Of a DNA stretch of 64,000 nucleotides, positions 11,406-21,362 are shown piece after piece; position 1 is the stretch's first letter, and each line of letters opens with the position of its first letter. The notes beneath the pieces were generated by a model. It ran no database searches. It was not told the DNA's origin and saw only the letters and a list, made by a program, of their open reading frames with translations. The DNA is from Isoetes taiwanensis (taxonomy: Eukaryota; Streptophyta; Lycopodiopsida; Isoetales; Isoetaceae). The position numbers were made by a program, and so were the translations under genes. The stretch is from contig JAJEKV010000032.1 of the NCBI GenBank assembly GCA_021234155.1, positions 8,280,736-8,344,735 of the forward strand, given 5' to 3'.

Positions 11406-13751
11406 ACATTTAAAAATTGGATCTACTTGACACAAGAGCCATGATTAAAACATTGTCTAGAAAAAAAACCCAAGTTAAACATAGATAGATAGATAGTATT
11501 TTTACATCATGCCACATTGACAGCATCCAGAGGAGGAGGACATATGATGGACCCCAGAGACTTCAACATTTCATTTGACACTGGAAAAGAATCTACCCAT
11601 GGTATTGCAAAAGTAAAAAAATTCCAAAGTAAAAAGCACCAGGGTAAAAATTATTATTAGAAAGGAAAAATGGACTAGGCGCTAGTTTGTTTTTGGGGCC
11701 AGATCGAACTTCATGAACTAGTCTTGCCATACCCTCGATCCTCCTCTCGAATACGCCAGTTCCTGTATTGCATTCAGGACTCTAAGGTAAATATGAAGAT
11801 GTTCTGCTCATTCCTCGGTTCTCGGAGGTGTTTCCACTTGGGGAATCTAACCGTTGTTTTTCTTTCTTTTAGTATATGTGAAAGGCAAAGGCGTAGTGAC
11901 AGAGGCGTCCAATGCAGAAAGAGTGTCGACTTCCACAGGATATCTTAAGTGGATGATAGAGTTGGAAACATGTATGAAGGACTCAGGAAGAGGATGCTTC
12001 AAATGTGTTTCTCAAGCCATCAAGAAATGACACAGAGAGGGTGAATGCGAAGGAAAAGAAGCAGAAAGAGAGGTAAGATGAAGTTACCTAATTATCAGAG
12101 CCCTTTACAGGGATAGAATGCCCCTCCTCACGACAATTACATAGTACATAGGGATTGTATGTTAGCTCATTTAAGGGATTGTATGTTAGCTCGTTTAGTC
12201 TACATATAAAGTTGCTTTTACATTATAAATGCTCAATTAATGTGTGCATTTCATTGTAGTGAAAATTGTATATTAATTTGTGCACTCTGTTGTAGTAAAG
12301 AAAATTTCCCCTTGCAAAAAGAAGAACCCTAGGTAAGAGAAACATGCAATGGTAACAAATAAGTAATCCTTAAGCAATAAATGAATTAAAGCCTAACTTG
12401 GTGCAATTTGTCTTTGATCATATTTAACAATGGTTGAAGTTTTGCCTTGTACCACATATAGAATAAAATTTCACTGTTCTGTAAGGCTTTTTGGCTTTCA
12501 ACTCCATTGTTGGAGGAATTGGATCATTGCTTTTACAGCATCTTTCTGTAGATTATGGCATGCATCTCTCTGTACATTATGGCATGCAAAGGCAACTTTG
12601 GTAGCAAGCTATCATGCAAAAATAACATGTAGCGACATCTTGTCATTGTTTAATATCTTTATATTGGAAGATGTACCTCTGTATAAAACCTATTTCACAC
12701 TTCATAGTAGAAATCTGAAAGCTACCCTTTTAATTTAATTCCTAAGAGAAATATATATTCTGCAGCTACAACCACTCATGGTACTTACAGTTTGTAAATT
12801 AGGTTCTATAACGTGTAGCCTTGCGCAATTCTCCTAATGTTTGATAATCATTTATTGAGCTGTTTGGCTCCCATAATTCAATGGAACCACCTATTGCAAT
12901 TTGCCTATCATACCATCTATCATGCATTTTCAATACTGTAGGCAGAACCATTGCATTGGTGTGGAGATACAAAAGGCATATAGGCTCATCGTCGAGGATT
13001 CTATGTGCTACAATATTGAAGCTCATGCAGTATATACATCTCAACGACATCTTTCAAAATAGCTTTGCAATTCAAAGTAAAAGCATATTCTGCCCCTTGC
13101 AATGAGAAGCCCATGGTATGGTCATCCCTTGCCTTTCGATCCTCTAAGTAAGAATCTGCAACATCTGTTACAAAATCAAGTCTCCAAAGCCATAAAAATG
13201 GCAAATTGATAGATTCTAATCCTTGTCCAGCCATTCAAGACATGAATAATCTTCTTGTAAATTACTGGTGAGCAAAGAAAAAACATGAAAGCTGATGCTT
13301 GGTAGCTTGAGGGCATGATCCATGCCTGCATTTTTGGGCCTTGATCTGGTCTAGTGTTGCAGAACGAGTAAGCAGTACTAAACTTTAAAACAACGCCTTT
13401 GTCTTACTCAAACTATGCTACAGATGTATCAGAGGAAGGAAACGTTATGTTTGGAAAAATATTTGCAAGCAAAGGCAGGCCTGTAATGGCAGAAGCTTCC
13501 AGTGCATTGAACCGATGCATTACTTCAAATCCATGTTTGCAATAGAGCTGACATCTCCAGCAGGCCAGCAGCTATGGCGCGGATAGCATCCGGCTAACGG
13601 CGTCCTTGAGAATCCTGAAACCCACCAATGCCGCCTTCGAGAATCCTAGAAAGAAACCAAATCTGTTTTGGTTTTGCCCTGAAAATGTTTGCCGCTCGCT
13701 TTACATGATGCAGGGACAATCCAGACGCTTCTGGATGCTCGCATCTGGAAC
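11406..13751. other. Intergenic, no gene recognised
   Basis: Contains a short GATA microsatellite near 11485 and AT-rich sequence. Open frames are short and have no recognisable domains. The last ~200 bases before the CACTA element hold a CGAGAATCCT word that recurs just beyond its right end, so both flanks look like one interrupted stretch. Confidence 0.5.
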
Positions 13752-13912
13752 ACGCACTACAAGAGGATGATGGCCAGACGTCAGAGAAATCGTCAGATAG
13801 CCTTCGTAAAATAGCCAAGTGCCCAGGCTCCATCTCTGACGAATATACTGACCATTTTTATCTGACGAATCTGCGTCAACATCTTCGAATTGATAGCATT
13901 GACAACGCTCGC

Positions 13913-14590
13913 GTGACTTGTGATTCTGGAGTAATTGCCTCATTTGACCAAAAGAGTCGAGCAAGCGCTAGAGATGATAACCCTATTGATGGAGAGCTTG
14001 AATATGTCGGGGTTATTACTGATATTATTGATGTGGATTTTCGTTCATTTCGACAGACCATACTAAAGGCGAAATGGTTCAAGCCTCTATACCGTGGAAG
14101 AAATCAAACAGTGCGACGACATCCATCCGGTTTCTTTGAAGTCGATTCCACGCATGTCTTAGTAGATGTCAGTGAACCATTTGTGTATCCACAACAGGTT
14201 CAACAAGTATTTTTCCATGTCAACCCTCAAAACAAGGCATGGTGGATTGTTATCCCTACGGAACCAACATCACGTCGACACATTCCCAATACCATCCTTG
14301 AGGAAGAAGGGGAGGAGCATGAGGAAAATATAGAGCATGAGCAACAATTGGAATTTGTGGAGCCAGAAAATGTAGAAGATTATGAAGCTCAAGGGGGAAC
14401 AACCAGTGAAGAGTTGAGATCACCAATGCACTCCCCAATGGAACTTGAAGAAGATTATATTGAAGAGGAGGAAGACGTTGAGCTTCAAATGCCAAATAGA
14501 CAACGAAGATTGTTTCTACAACTAGATGATGATGAATGGAATGACATTCAACATGATTTCTTGGATGAGGATTTCATGTCAAATGAATAG
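13913..14590 (+). pseudogene. DUF4216-type C-terminal fragment of a CACTA transposon protein
   Basis: The frame is open from inside the left terminus to the stop at 14590, with no early ATG, so this is the 3' part of a longer gene whose 5' part was deleted. Recognisable DUF4216-like features, in order: YVGVITDIIDVDF near residue 30, KAKWFKPLY near 54, a DSTHVLVDV segment near 78, then PFVYPQQVQQVFFHVNP and a WWIVIPTEP block around 90-120. The rest is strongly acidic (EEEGEEHEEN, EEDYIEEEEDVE). In complete CACTA elements this domain sits in a transposon-encoded protein next to the TNP2-type transposase. The host function of DUF4216 is unknown. Confidence 0.75.
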
Positions 14591-14649
14591 ATATCATATT
14601 TCAATTTGTTGTCACATGTTTCATAACACACATCTTGTTTGAAAATTTT

Positions 14650-14830
14650 AGTCAGGATTTTAGTCAAGCTTTTAGTCATCTTTTTAGTCAATTTATTAGT
14701 CAACTTATACGTCAGTTTAAACGTCAGGTTTTTAGTCAGAAAATTAATCGTCAGAATATTAGTCAAAGTTTTCGTCATATTTATTCGTCACCTAGTTAGT
14801 CATATTTTACGTCAACATATTCGTCAAGTA
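14650..14830 (+). repeat. Subterminal array of (A/C)GTCA at 12-bp spacing
   Basis: Fifteen (A/C)GTCA pentamers lie in the same orientation, nearly all exactly 12 bases apart (one 15-base and one 13-base step). Between them the sequence is T- or A-rich. The pentamer also occurs within the terminal inverted repeats. CACTA transposons carry subterminal repeats that bind the TNPA-type protein, so this is the likely binding array. Confidence 0.8.
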
Positions 14831-14902
14831 CACATTTGACAAATTGGTTTGGACACTCTGACGATTTTTCTGACGTTTAGTAGTCATTCTCTTGTAGTGA
14901 CG

Positions 14903-15880
14903 TGCGAAGCTTCAACGCCAAGCTTGCAAGAAACTTCGAGAATCCCATCTAGCGTTCAGATTCGGCCAAATGAAATATGGGTGGGTGGAATTACACGTGG
15001 CATATGAGTGGAGTTACAGACAGACAGATTCCATTTCCTTATTATATATATAGGAGGATAAGGTTATAAAGTACAAAAAGGAATAATGGAAGACTCTCAT
15101 CATCCACCAAAACAATAAAATCATTCTATATAACCTTCTTGTCTAACGGACTCATTATAGTGATTAAGGGCTTATAGTCATTGCTTAATCTCAAGTAATA
15201 GGCGAAAAGATGAACAAGTAAAGGCTCTAAAAATAACATGTTGATGTTTCTTTCAAACTAAATATATAACCCAAGGCCGACAAATAAGAAATGCCAACTT
15301 TTTTCATTTTACCAAGAATGAGGTAGCAGCCCTAACAAAATCCTCTGACTGTTAATTTTTGTAGAAAACAAGCGCCAAACACAAGTCCAAGTTGGCGCTA
15401 ATTGTGCACAAAGTAATGCTCAAAGATTTCTTGTCATAAGGTAATATAGGAGACAACAGGCTAACTTGTGGTTTAAAACTATGTGCACGAACATTAACAT
15501 GGAGACTTCTATGTCCACCTGCTACAAAAGGATGTTCATCTCTGGAGGAACATACTTCAACAACACATTTTTGTAAACCACACCATATTTAAGATGAGGC
15601 ACTTGAAGCTTCCATTTGAAAGGTAGAGGTAGACGTCATCTAAAAACAATAGCAAAAATCAATGATTTCAAATTTTTGTAGGATGGATTTAAAGAGCTCA
15701 AGAAGAGCAGGCCATTACCAGTAGATTTCTCAATGATTTGTTTGTCCGATTGTTGGAATTGGTTTTGCTTGTTTAATTTTTGGGCCGTGAGATTGGGGCT
15801 ATAGTCGCATTTGGACGACCCGATTAGGCTGGACTGGAAATAGAAATGTTGTAGCAGAAATGCATGGCATGAAGTAGTTG
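14903..15880. other. Intergenic, no gene recognised
   Basis: AT-rich DNA without a recognisable gene, repeat or element boundary. Confidence 0.45.
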
Positions 15881-16084
15881 ATGTCAGAAACATGAGCTCC
15901 GGGCTGGGAGGAATTGGCGACGCTTGGCAGCAAGTTGCCGATGCTGTTGGGCTGAAGGAAGCTAGAGTCGTCCATTTTGTTGTCTGTTTGTTGTTCTTGG
16001 GGAGCAGCATGCCGAGCAGCCAAGGGTCTGTGGAGGCCAACACAGGTATGTTTTAGAGTGTTTCCATGATGAAGAAAGTTGCTA
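15881..16084 (+). pseudogene. Possible 5' piece of the interrupted host gene
   Basis: On the + strand a short open stretch reads GLGGIGDAWQQVADAVGLKE and ends in a strong donor-like CACAG/GTATGT near 16046. It lies immediately upstream of the copia insertion, whose right flank continues as a longer open frame. The pairing with that frame is inferred from position only. The opposite strand is also open here (rich in Q, N, S and P), so the coding strand is uncertain. Confidence 0.25.
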
Positions 16085-16089
16085 GGACT

Positions 16090-16437
16090 TGTTGGAATAT
16101 AAATATGCTGACTAAGCATAATGTGCTAAAAAGGCAGTGGTTCAGCACTTAGCACACAGGTGCTAAGAAGGTGCGGAAATGTACAGAAGGCAGCACTTTG
16201 TCAGCACTGAGCACCGACCCTAAATCAGTGCCGTAATTAGTGGACGGTGGTTAAATGGTAGACTACTATTCTTAGTCTCACCGATTGTATATATTGATTG
16301 TACGTTATGTCCTATGCAATGCTCAGAAGTAGAGATTGTATTTCCTATTGCTTTTCTCAATAGATTTGTTCTTGTCTTCTATTCTATCTCTTGAGTCGAT
16401 CTTGCGGGTTTGTGCTGGTTTTGCACTAGTTCTATCA
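16090..16437 (+). repeat. 5' LTR of the copia element
   Basis: 348 bases, TG...CA. The last ~220 bases are nearly identical to the 3' LTR, while the first ~130 differ strongly. Confidence 0.95.
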
Positions 16438-16449
16438 TGGTATCAGACG
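16438..16449 (+). other. Primer-binding site, initiator tRNA-Met type
   Basis: TGGTATCAGACG directly abuts the 5' LTR and matches the usual plant copia primer site TGGTATCAGAGC in the first ten positions. Confidence 0.85.
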
Positions 16450-16769
16450 CTTTCTTGAGGGAAGAATAGAGCAAGCTATAGAAGAAGCATCCAAATTGGA
16501 TTGGCCATCGTTTCCAGAAGTTCTTTGGCCGAGATTTGGTGGTGGAATATCTCATTTACAGCATTGGAGAAGATTCTTGCTTTTTGGCCTGGAGAAAGTA
16601 TTTTGGAAGAGCGATTCGGATTTTCCAGCAAGTTCTGGTGTGAGATTCGAGTTTTCCAAGATCTTTTTGGCGACAAAATTCAAGATTCAACTTTTCTAGT
16701 GGGTGCTTTGTTTGGTGATGAATTTGTTTTCTCAACCATCTCTTTAGCTGCTGAAAACAGGAGAAATTC

Positions 16770-17786
16770 ATGGATCCATTCAAGTTCTCACATAATGCAA
16801 AGCTCACTAATAATAATTACCATGCTTGGAAGAAGTTCATGGTGAATTATTTGATATTTAGTGACATGGGAGCGGTGTTTGATGAAGACTTTATCAGCAC
16901 CAAGTCAGCAGATGCTGGCAGGGTAAACCAGAAAGCTTGTGCTCTTGTCAAAATGTTGGCTGAAGAGACAATTGGTCATGAAATCAACCATTTTATTGAG
17001 TTTAAGGAGATGTGGTCTCATTTGGAGAAGTCTCTTGACAGCAAGGGTATGGCTACCCAAATGCTGATCCAAAACAAAATGCGACATGCTCAATTAGGTG
17101 ATTTTAAATCTGTCACAGCATACCTTACTCAGATGAAGCAACGACGCTTGGATTACATGGCTGCTGGTGGAGTGATGTCTGAAAAAGATCTGATTCAAGA
17201 TATCTTGGTTGGTCTTCCTCCTTCATATGATATTATCTCTTTGAAGATCAGGTACAAGGAGAAGATTAATATAGCCAAAGTAACCATTCTACTGCAACAA
17301 GAGGAGTTGGTGCAGAAGCAAAGGGATGGGAGAGTGGACCATGCTAATTTTGTTTCTATTTCTCGGGCTGACACCAAGAAGAAGTTTGTTGATAGCAAAG
17401 ACTCTAAGAAGTCAGAAAATGTGAAGTCTGATGATAAGAAATCCAAGGAGTTCAAGTGCTGGAATTGTGGTGAAAAGGGTCATTACAGTTCAAATTGTAA
17501 GACGAAGAAGAAAAGCTCAAAGAGTAGTGATACGAGAAGCACAGCAGTCAACTCTAAGGGAGAGACAAGTGATGTTGCATGTGCCACTTTTGATGCTGAA
17601 TATCTGAATCTTCCAGCAGCAGCCAACACCCTACAGAAGGACTGGGTTTTGGACTCAGGAGCCACGGTTCATCTTACCGGAGATTCAAATGTATTTTCTG
17701 AACTTGAACCTCGATCTGGAGGTGATGTAAAGATGGGTGATGGATATTCTCTTCCTATCACAGGAAAGGGGATTGTAGCTTTTTAA
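16770..17786 (+). CDS. Copia Gag with zinc knuckle and start of protease
   Basis: The frame runs from ATG at 16770 to a TAA at 17784-17786 (338 residues). Residues ~1-200 form the UBN2/DUF4219-type Gag found in plant copia elements (MDPFKFSHNAKLTNNNYHAWKK start, with a LTQMKQRRLDYMAAGG block in the middle). A lysine/serine-rich linker leads to a CCHC zinc knuckle, CWNCGEKGHYSSNC, at about residue 230. The aspartic protease motif DSGAT begins near residue 295. In an active element this frame would continue into pol; here it is closed by TAA, so protease is truncated and the downstream enzymes are cut off. Gag would package element RNA in cytoplasmic particles. Confidence 0.9.
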   Translation: MDPFKFSHNAKLTNNNYHAWKKFMVNYLIFSDMGAVFDEDFISTKSADAGRVNQKACALVKMLAEETIGHEINHFIEFKEMWSHLEKSLDSKGMATQMLIQNKMRHAQLGDFKSVTAYLTQMKQRRLDYMAAGGVMSEKDLIQDILVGLPPSYDIISLKIRYKEKINIAKVTILLQQEELVQKQRDGRVDHANFVSISRADTKKKFVDSKDSKKSENVKSDDKKSKEFKCWNCGEKGHYSSNCKTKKKSSKSSDTRSTAVNSKGETSDVACATFDAEYLNLPAAANTLQKDWVLDSGATVHLTGDSNVFSELEPRSGGDVKMGDGYSLPITGKGIVAF

Positions 17787-20700
17787 TTGCATGGACGTGA
17801 TATAGTTAGTAAGGTGAGGAATGTCATGTTTGCTCCTGATTACATCCTAATATCATGTCCGGCCGCGAATTTGATAAAAGCATGCCATCACATTGTTCTC
17901 GAAATGGCAAAACTTATCTCACGGGGAATCCACTTGAAGGCATTGACTTGAAAAGTCTGCAGTTCATGGCGCAGTGGACGCTGCAGAATGGCTTGTATGT
18001 CTTTGATGGTTCAGTTCATAAGGCTGAACATGGTCTTGTATGTACTGATTTGACTGCTGAACATCTGTGGCATGCTCGTTTTGGTCATGTTGGAGGCACT
18101 GCTGTACATGCTTTGTACAAGAACAAGATGGCTACAAAATTCCCTCTTTGAAATGTGTCAAGCTTGAGTGTGCTTGCGTGCCATCTCTGAAAGCAACCTC
18201 AACAAACTTTTCCACGCAGGATATTCATCGAAAGCAACTCAACCTCTTGAGCCAGCCGCGATTCCGATTTGTGCTATATGCCTGATGTTTCACTAGGTGG
18301 AAAGAGGTATTTGTTGACCCTGATTGATAATTTCAGTAGGTACACTTGGATGTATACTTTGCACTGCAAATCTGAGGTGCTTGGCAAGTTCAACGCCTTC
18401 AAAGCAGCAGTCGAAAAGCAGACAGGTTAGTAATAAAAGAGTTGAGATGTGATAATGGAGGTGAATATGTTTCTAATGCCTTTGATGAGTTTCTCGTGGA
18501 AGAAGGTATTGAAAGACAGTTAATCATTCCTTATGCTCATTCACAAAATGATGTAGCTGAAAGAAGGAATCGATCTTTGCTTGATTTGGCAAGATCTATG
18601 ATGAGTCACAAGCAACCTTCTCAATCTTTTTAGGAGAGGCGAGTGACAAAGAAAGATATTTGACAAATAGGTCGCCTACTAAGGCAGTCCAGGATGTGAC
18701 TCCTTATGAAGCATTTTGGAGAATGAAACCAGATGTGTCTCATTTGAGGGTGTTTGGATGCTTGGCTTATGCTTCTATACCTGCTGAGAAGTTGAAAAAG
18801 TATGGGAAGTTGCATGACAGGGCTGTCAAAGCCATCTTCATTGGGTATCCAGAAAATCAGAAAGGTTACAAGTTGTATGATCCTTCCAACAAGCGTGTTA
18901 TTGTAAGCGTGTCGGGCCTCGGGCCACCGCTTGAAGATGTTGTGTATAATGGTATATCTTCTAGTGATTCTCCCCGCAGCTCACAATGACAAAGCCTTTG
19001 ATGTTGGAGATCTGATAGCAGCTGCTGGTAGACCTTTCTCTCCCTCTCTAGTGGTTTCTCTAGTGAACTCACATTTGCCTGAAGTAGTGGCATGGGATGA
19101 TCCCGATCCCACTCGCCCTATGCCTATGGTCCATGAGCAGGTTGGTTCCTTTCAGGGGGAGTCCAGCACACATGAAGGTACTGTAGCACCTGATCTAGCA
19201 CCTGTTACAACACCTATTGTAGCACCTGCTATACCTCCTTTTGTTGAACCTAGGAGATCAACACGTCTCAAGGAGAAACAAATTGTTGTAGAATCGGTTG
19301 CAGCACCTATTGTACCTGTTGTTGAACCTAGGAGATCAACACGTTTGATGGAGAAACAGGAGAAGTCTAATGGATCATGTAACCTTGCCTTAATGGCAAA
19401 GGTCCAGGATCATGTTGATCCACACACCTTTTATGAAGCAGCTAGTGATCCACAGTGGCAGCATACAATGGAAGAAGAATACTCTCAATTGCTGAAGCAA
19501 GGCACATGGGAATTGGTTGAACTTTCAGCTGATAAGCAAGTTATTGGCTGCAAGTGGGTGTTTAGAACCAAATTTCATGCTGATGGGACAGTGTCAAAGC
19601 ACAAAGCTAGACTTGTAGCCAAGGGTTTTGCACAGAAAAAAGGCTTATATTATGATGAAGTCTTTGCTCCCGTAGCCAGAATGTCCACTATCAGATCAGT
19701 TATAGCTCTTCCTACAATGAAAGGTTGGTTAATATTTCAAATGGACATTAAGTCTGCTTTTTTGAATGGTAATTTGGAGGAAGAGGCCTATATGACTCAA
19801 CCTCCAGGATTTGTTATTCAAGGGAAGGAGCAGCTGGTTTGTCATTTGAAGAAAAGCATTTGTGGCTTGAAGCAGGCTCCAAGATGTTGGCATGCAAAAA
19901 TTAATGCTTTCTTTCTTGAGCAGGGGTTCAGCAGAAGTGCAGCAGACCCCAATCTTTATTACAAATCACATGAAGGCCGAATGTGCATTGTGGTTTTGTA
20001 TGTTGGTGATTTGATCATCACAGAAGATGCTGATGTCTTCTACATTGAAGTTGCAGTTATCTTCGTCCTTCGAGATGACTGCCCTTGGCCTTATGCATTA
20101 CTGTTTAGGTGTAGAAGTATGGAAGCACTCAGATGGCATCTATCTTTCTCAGCAGAAATATATGAAAGAAATGTTACATCAGTATCGTATGCAAGATTGC
20201 AAGGCTGTGGCAAGTCCTTTTGATCCAGGCACAAGGCTTGAGCTTGATTTCGATGGTGAGGAGTGTGATCCCACAATCTATCGGGCTTGGTAGGGGCGCT
20301 TGATATATCTCACAGTCACTAGACCTCGATATCTCTTTTGTCGTGGGAGGCCGAGCAGATTCATGAGCAATCCCGGATAGTCGACCGAAGGTCGCTAAAA
20401 GATCACCGGCATATCCGAAGGGGACTTCACAGAAGGTCTCTTTTATCGGGAGGTCCTCCGATTTCCAAATTTCAAAATCTTTGTTGATGCATCATGCTAA
20501 CCGTCCATGATAGCGGGAGGTCCACAACATGGATGGTCACGCTCATAGGGCCTAACGACGCGTCGACATGGTTGTCCAAAAGATAGGCTACAATGTCAAT
20601 CAAAGACCACCCGAGGCGTAATTCAAAGCACTCCGCATTGGGATGCGTGAATTGTTGTGGCTTAAAGATTTGTGGACGACTCTGCAGTACCTCTATCCTC

Positions 20701-20973
20701 ACCGTTATATTGTGTGACAACACAAGTACCATCCATCTTGCCAAGGATGCTAAGTACCACCCAAAGACAAAACACCTTGACACCCATTTGTGTTTTGTCC
20801 GTGAGCGATCCAAATGGGATCTTCTCAACTTGTTCATTGCTCCTCACAGATCGGGATTGTTCGATGGCTTTACCAAACCATTAGTTGGATCTAAGTTCGT
20901 CAATGTGAAAGAGAGTTTGGGCATGAAGAAATTGCAGCTGAAGGGAGAGAAGGATTACCTTAGTTTCAGCTGA
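17787..20973 (+). pseudogene. Degenerate copia pol: protease end, integrase, RT, RNase H
   Basis: After the stop at 17786 the homology continues in changing frames. LWHARFGHVG near 18067 is the pre-integrase zinc-binding region. Integrase core is seen at 18442-18640 (RCDNGGEYVSNAF, HSQNDVAERRNRSLLDLARSM). Reverse transcriptase fills 19400-20250 (GCKWVFRTKFHADGTVSKHK, DIKSAFLNGNLEEEAYM, CGLKQAPRCWH). The catalytic box at 19999-20010 reads YVGD instead of YVDD, losing one metal-binding aspartate. RNase H ends in CDNTSTIHLAKDAKYHPKTK near 20716. At least three frameshifts and several stops separate these blocks, and 20281-20600 is particularly garbled. Confidence 0.9.
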
Positions 20974-20998
20974 TTTTCTTCTGCTTAGTCAGCAACAT

Positions 20999-21010
20999 TT
21001 AAGGGAGAGG
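20999..21010 (+). other. Polypurine tract of the copia element
   Basis: TTAAGGGAGAGG ends immediately before the TG of the 3' LTR, the expected site for plus-strand priming. Confidence 0.8.
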
Positions 21011-21357
21011 TGTTGGAATATAAATATGCTGACTAAGCATAATGTGTTGAACAAGAAAGGGTTCAAAGACTTAGCATACAAGTGCCGAAGGTGCTGAAAT
21101 GTACGTAAGGCGACTTTGTCGATCGAAAGCACCAATTCCCTAAATCGCTGCCGTAATTAGTGGACGGTGGTTAAACGGTAGACTACTATTCTTAGTCTCA
21201 CCGGTTGTATATATTGATTGTACGTTATGTACTATGCAATGCTCAGAAGTAGAGATTGTATTTCCTATTGCTTTTCTCAATAGATTTGTTCTTGTCTTCT
21301 ATTCTATCTCTTGAGTCGATCTTGCGGGTTTGTGCTGGTTTTGCACTAGTTCTATCA
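21011..21357 (+). repeat. 3' LTR of the copia element
   Basis: 347 bases, TG...CA, followed by the GGACT target duplication. The first ~130 bases differ from the 5' LTR mostly where the latter has CAG or CTG words. Confidence 0.95.
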
Positions 21358-21362
21358 GGACT

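Larger units (their letters stand above)
13755..14899 (+). mobile_element. Short CACTA (En/Spm) element with 3-bp target duplication
   Basis: The left end begins CACTACAAGAGGATG and, after about a dozen bases, shows ACGTCAGAGAAATCGTCAGA. The right end, read on the other strand, begins CACTACAAGAGAATG and continues ACGTCAGAAAAATCGTCAGA. The element is flanked on both sides by ACG (13752-13754 and 14900-14902), the 3-bp duplication typical of CACTA transposons. Its 1145 bases are far too few for an autonomous element; it keeps only a DUF4216-type coding segment and a subterminal repeat array, so it is probably an internal-deletion derivative. Confidence 0.92.
16085..21362 (+). mobile_element. 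Ty1/copia retrotransposon with both LTRs and target duplication
   Basis: The LTRs at 16090-16437 and 21011-21357 begin TGTTGGAATATAAATATGCT and end TTCTATCA. Both outer flanks carry GGACT (16085-16089 and 21358-21362), a 5-bp target duplication proving a single insertion. Internal order is gag, protease, integrase, reverse transcriptase, RNase H, the Ty1/copia order. A primer site and a polypurine tract are in place. The coding region is broken by stops and frameshifts and the RT active site is altered, so the copy is not autonomous. It interrupts a host pseudogene that resumes at 21363. Confidence 0.96.

Noticed and set aside
14548-14839. Open frames with LTK/LVN peptide repeats on both strands
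   Set aside because: They are translations of the 12-bp GTCA array, a multiple of three, not a gene.
15636-16119. Minus-strand frames of 106 and 135 codons next to the 5' LTR
   Set aside because: They overlap each other in different frames and one runs into the LTR; Q/N/S/P-rich composition is suggestive but no domain or splice support.
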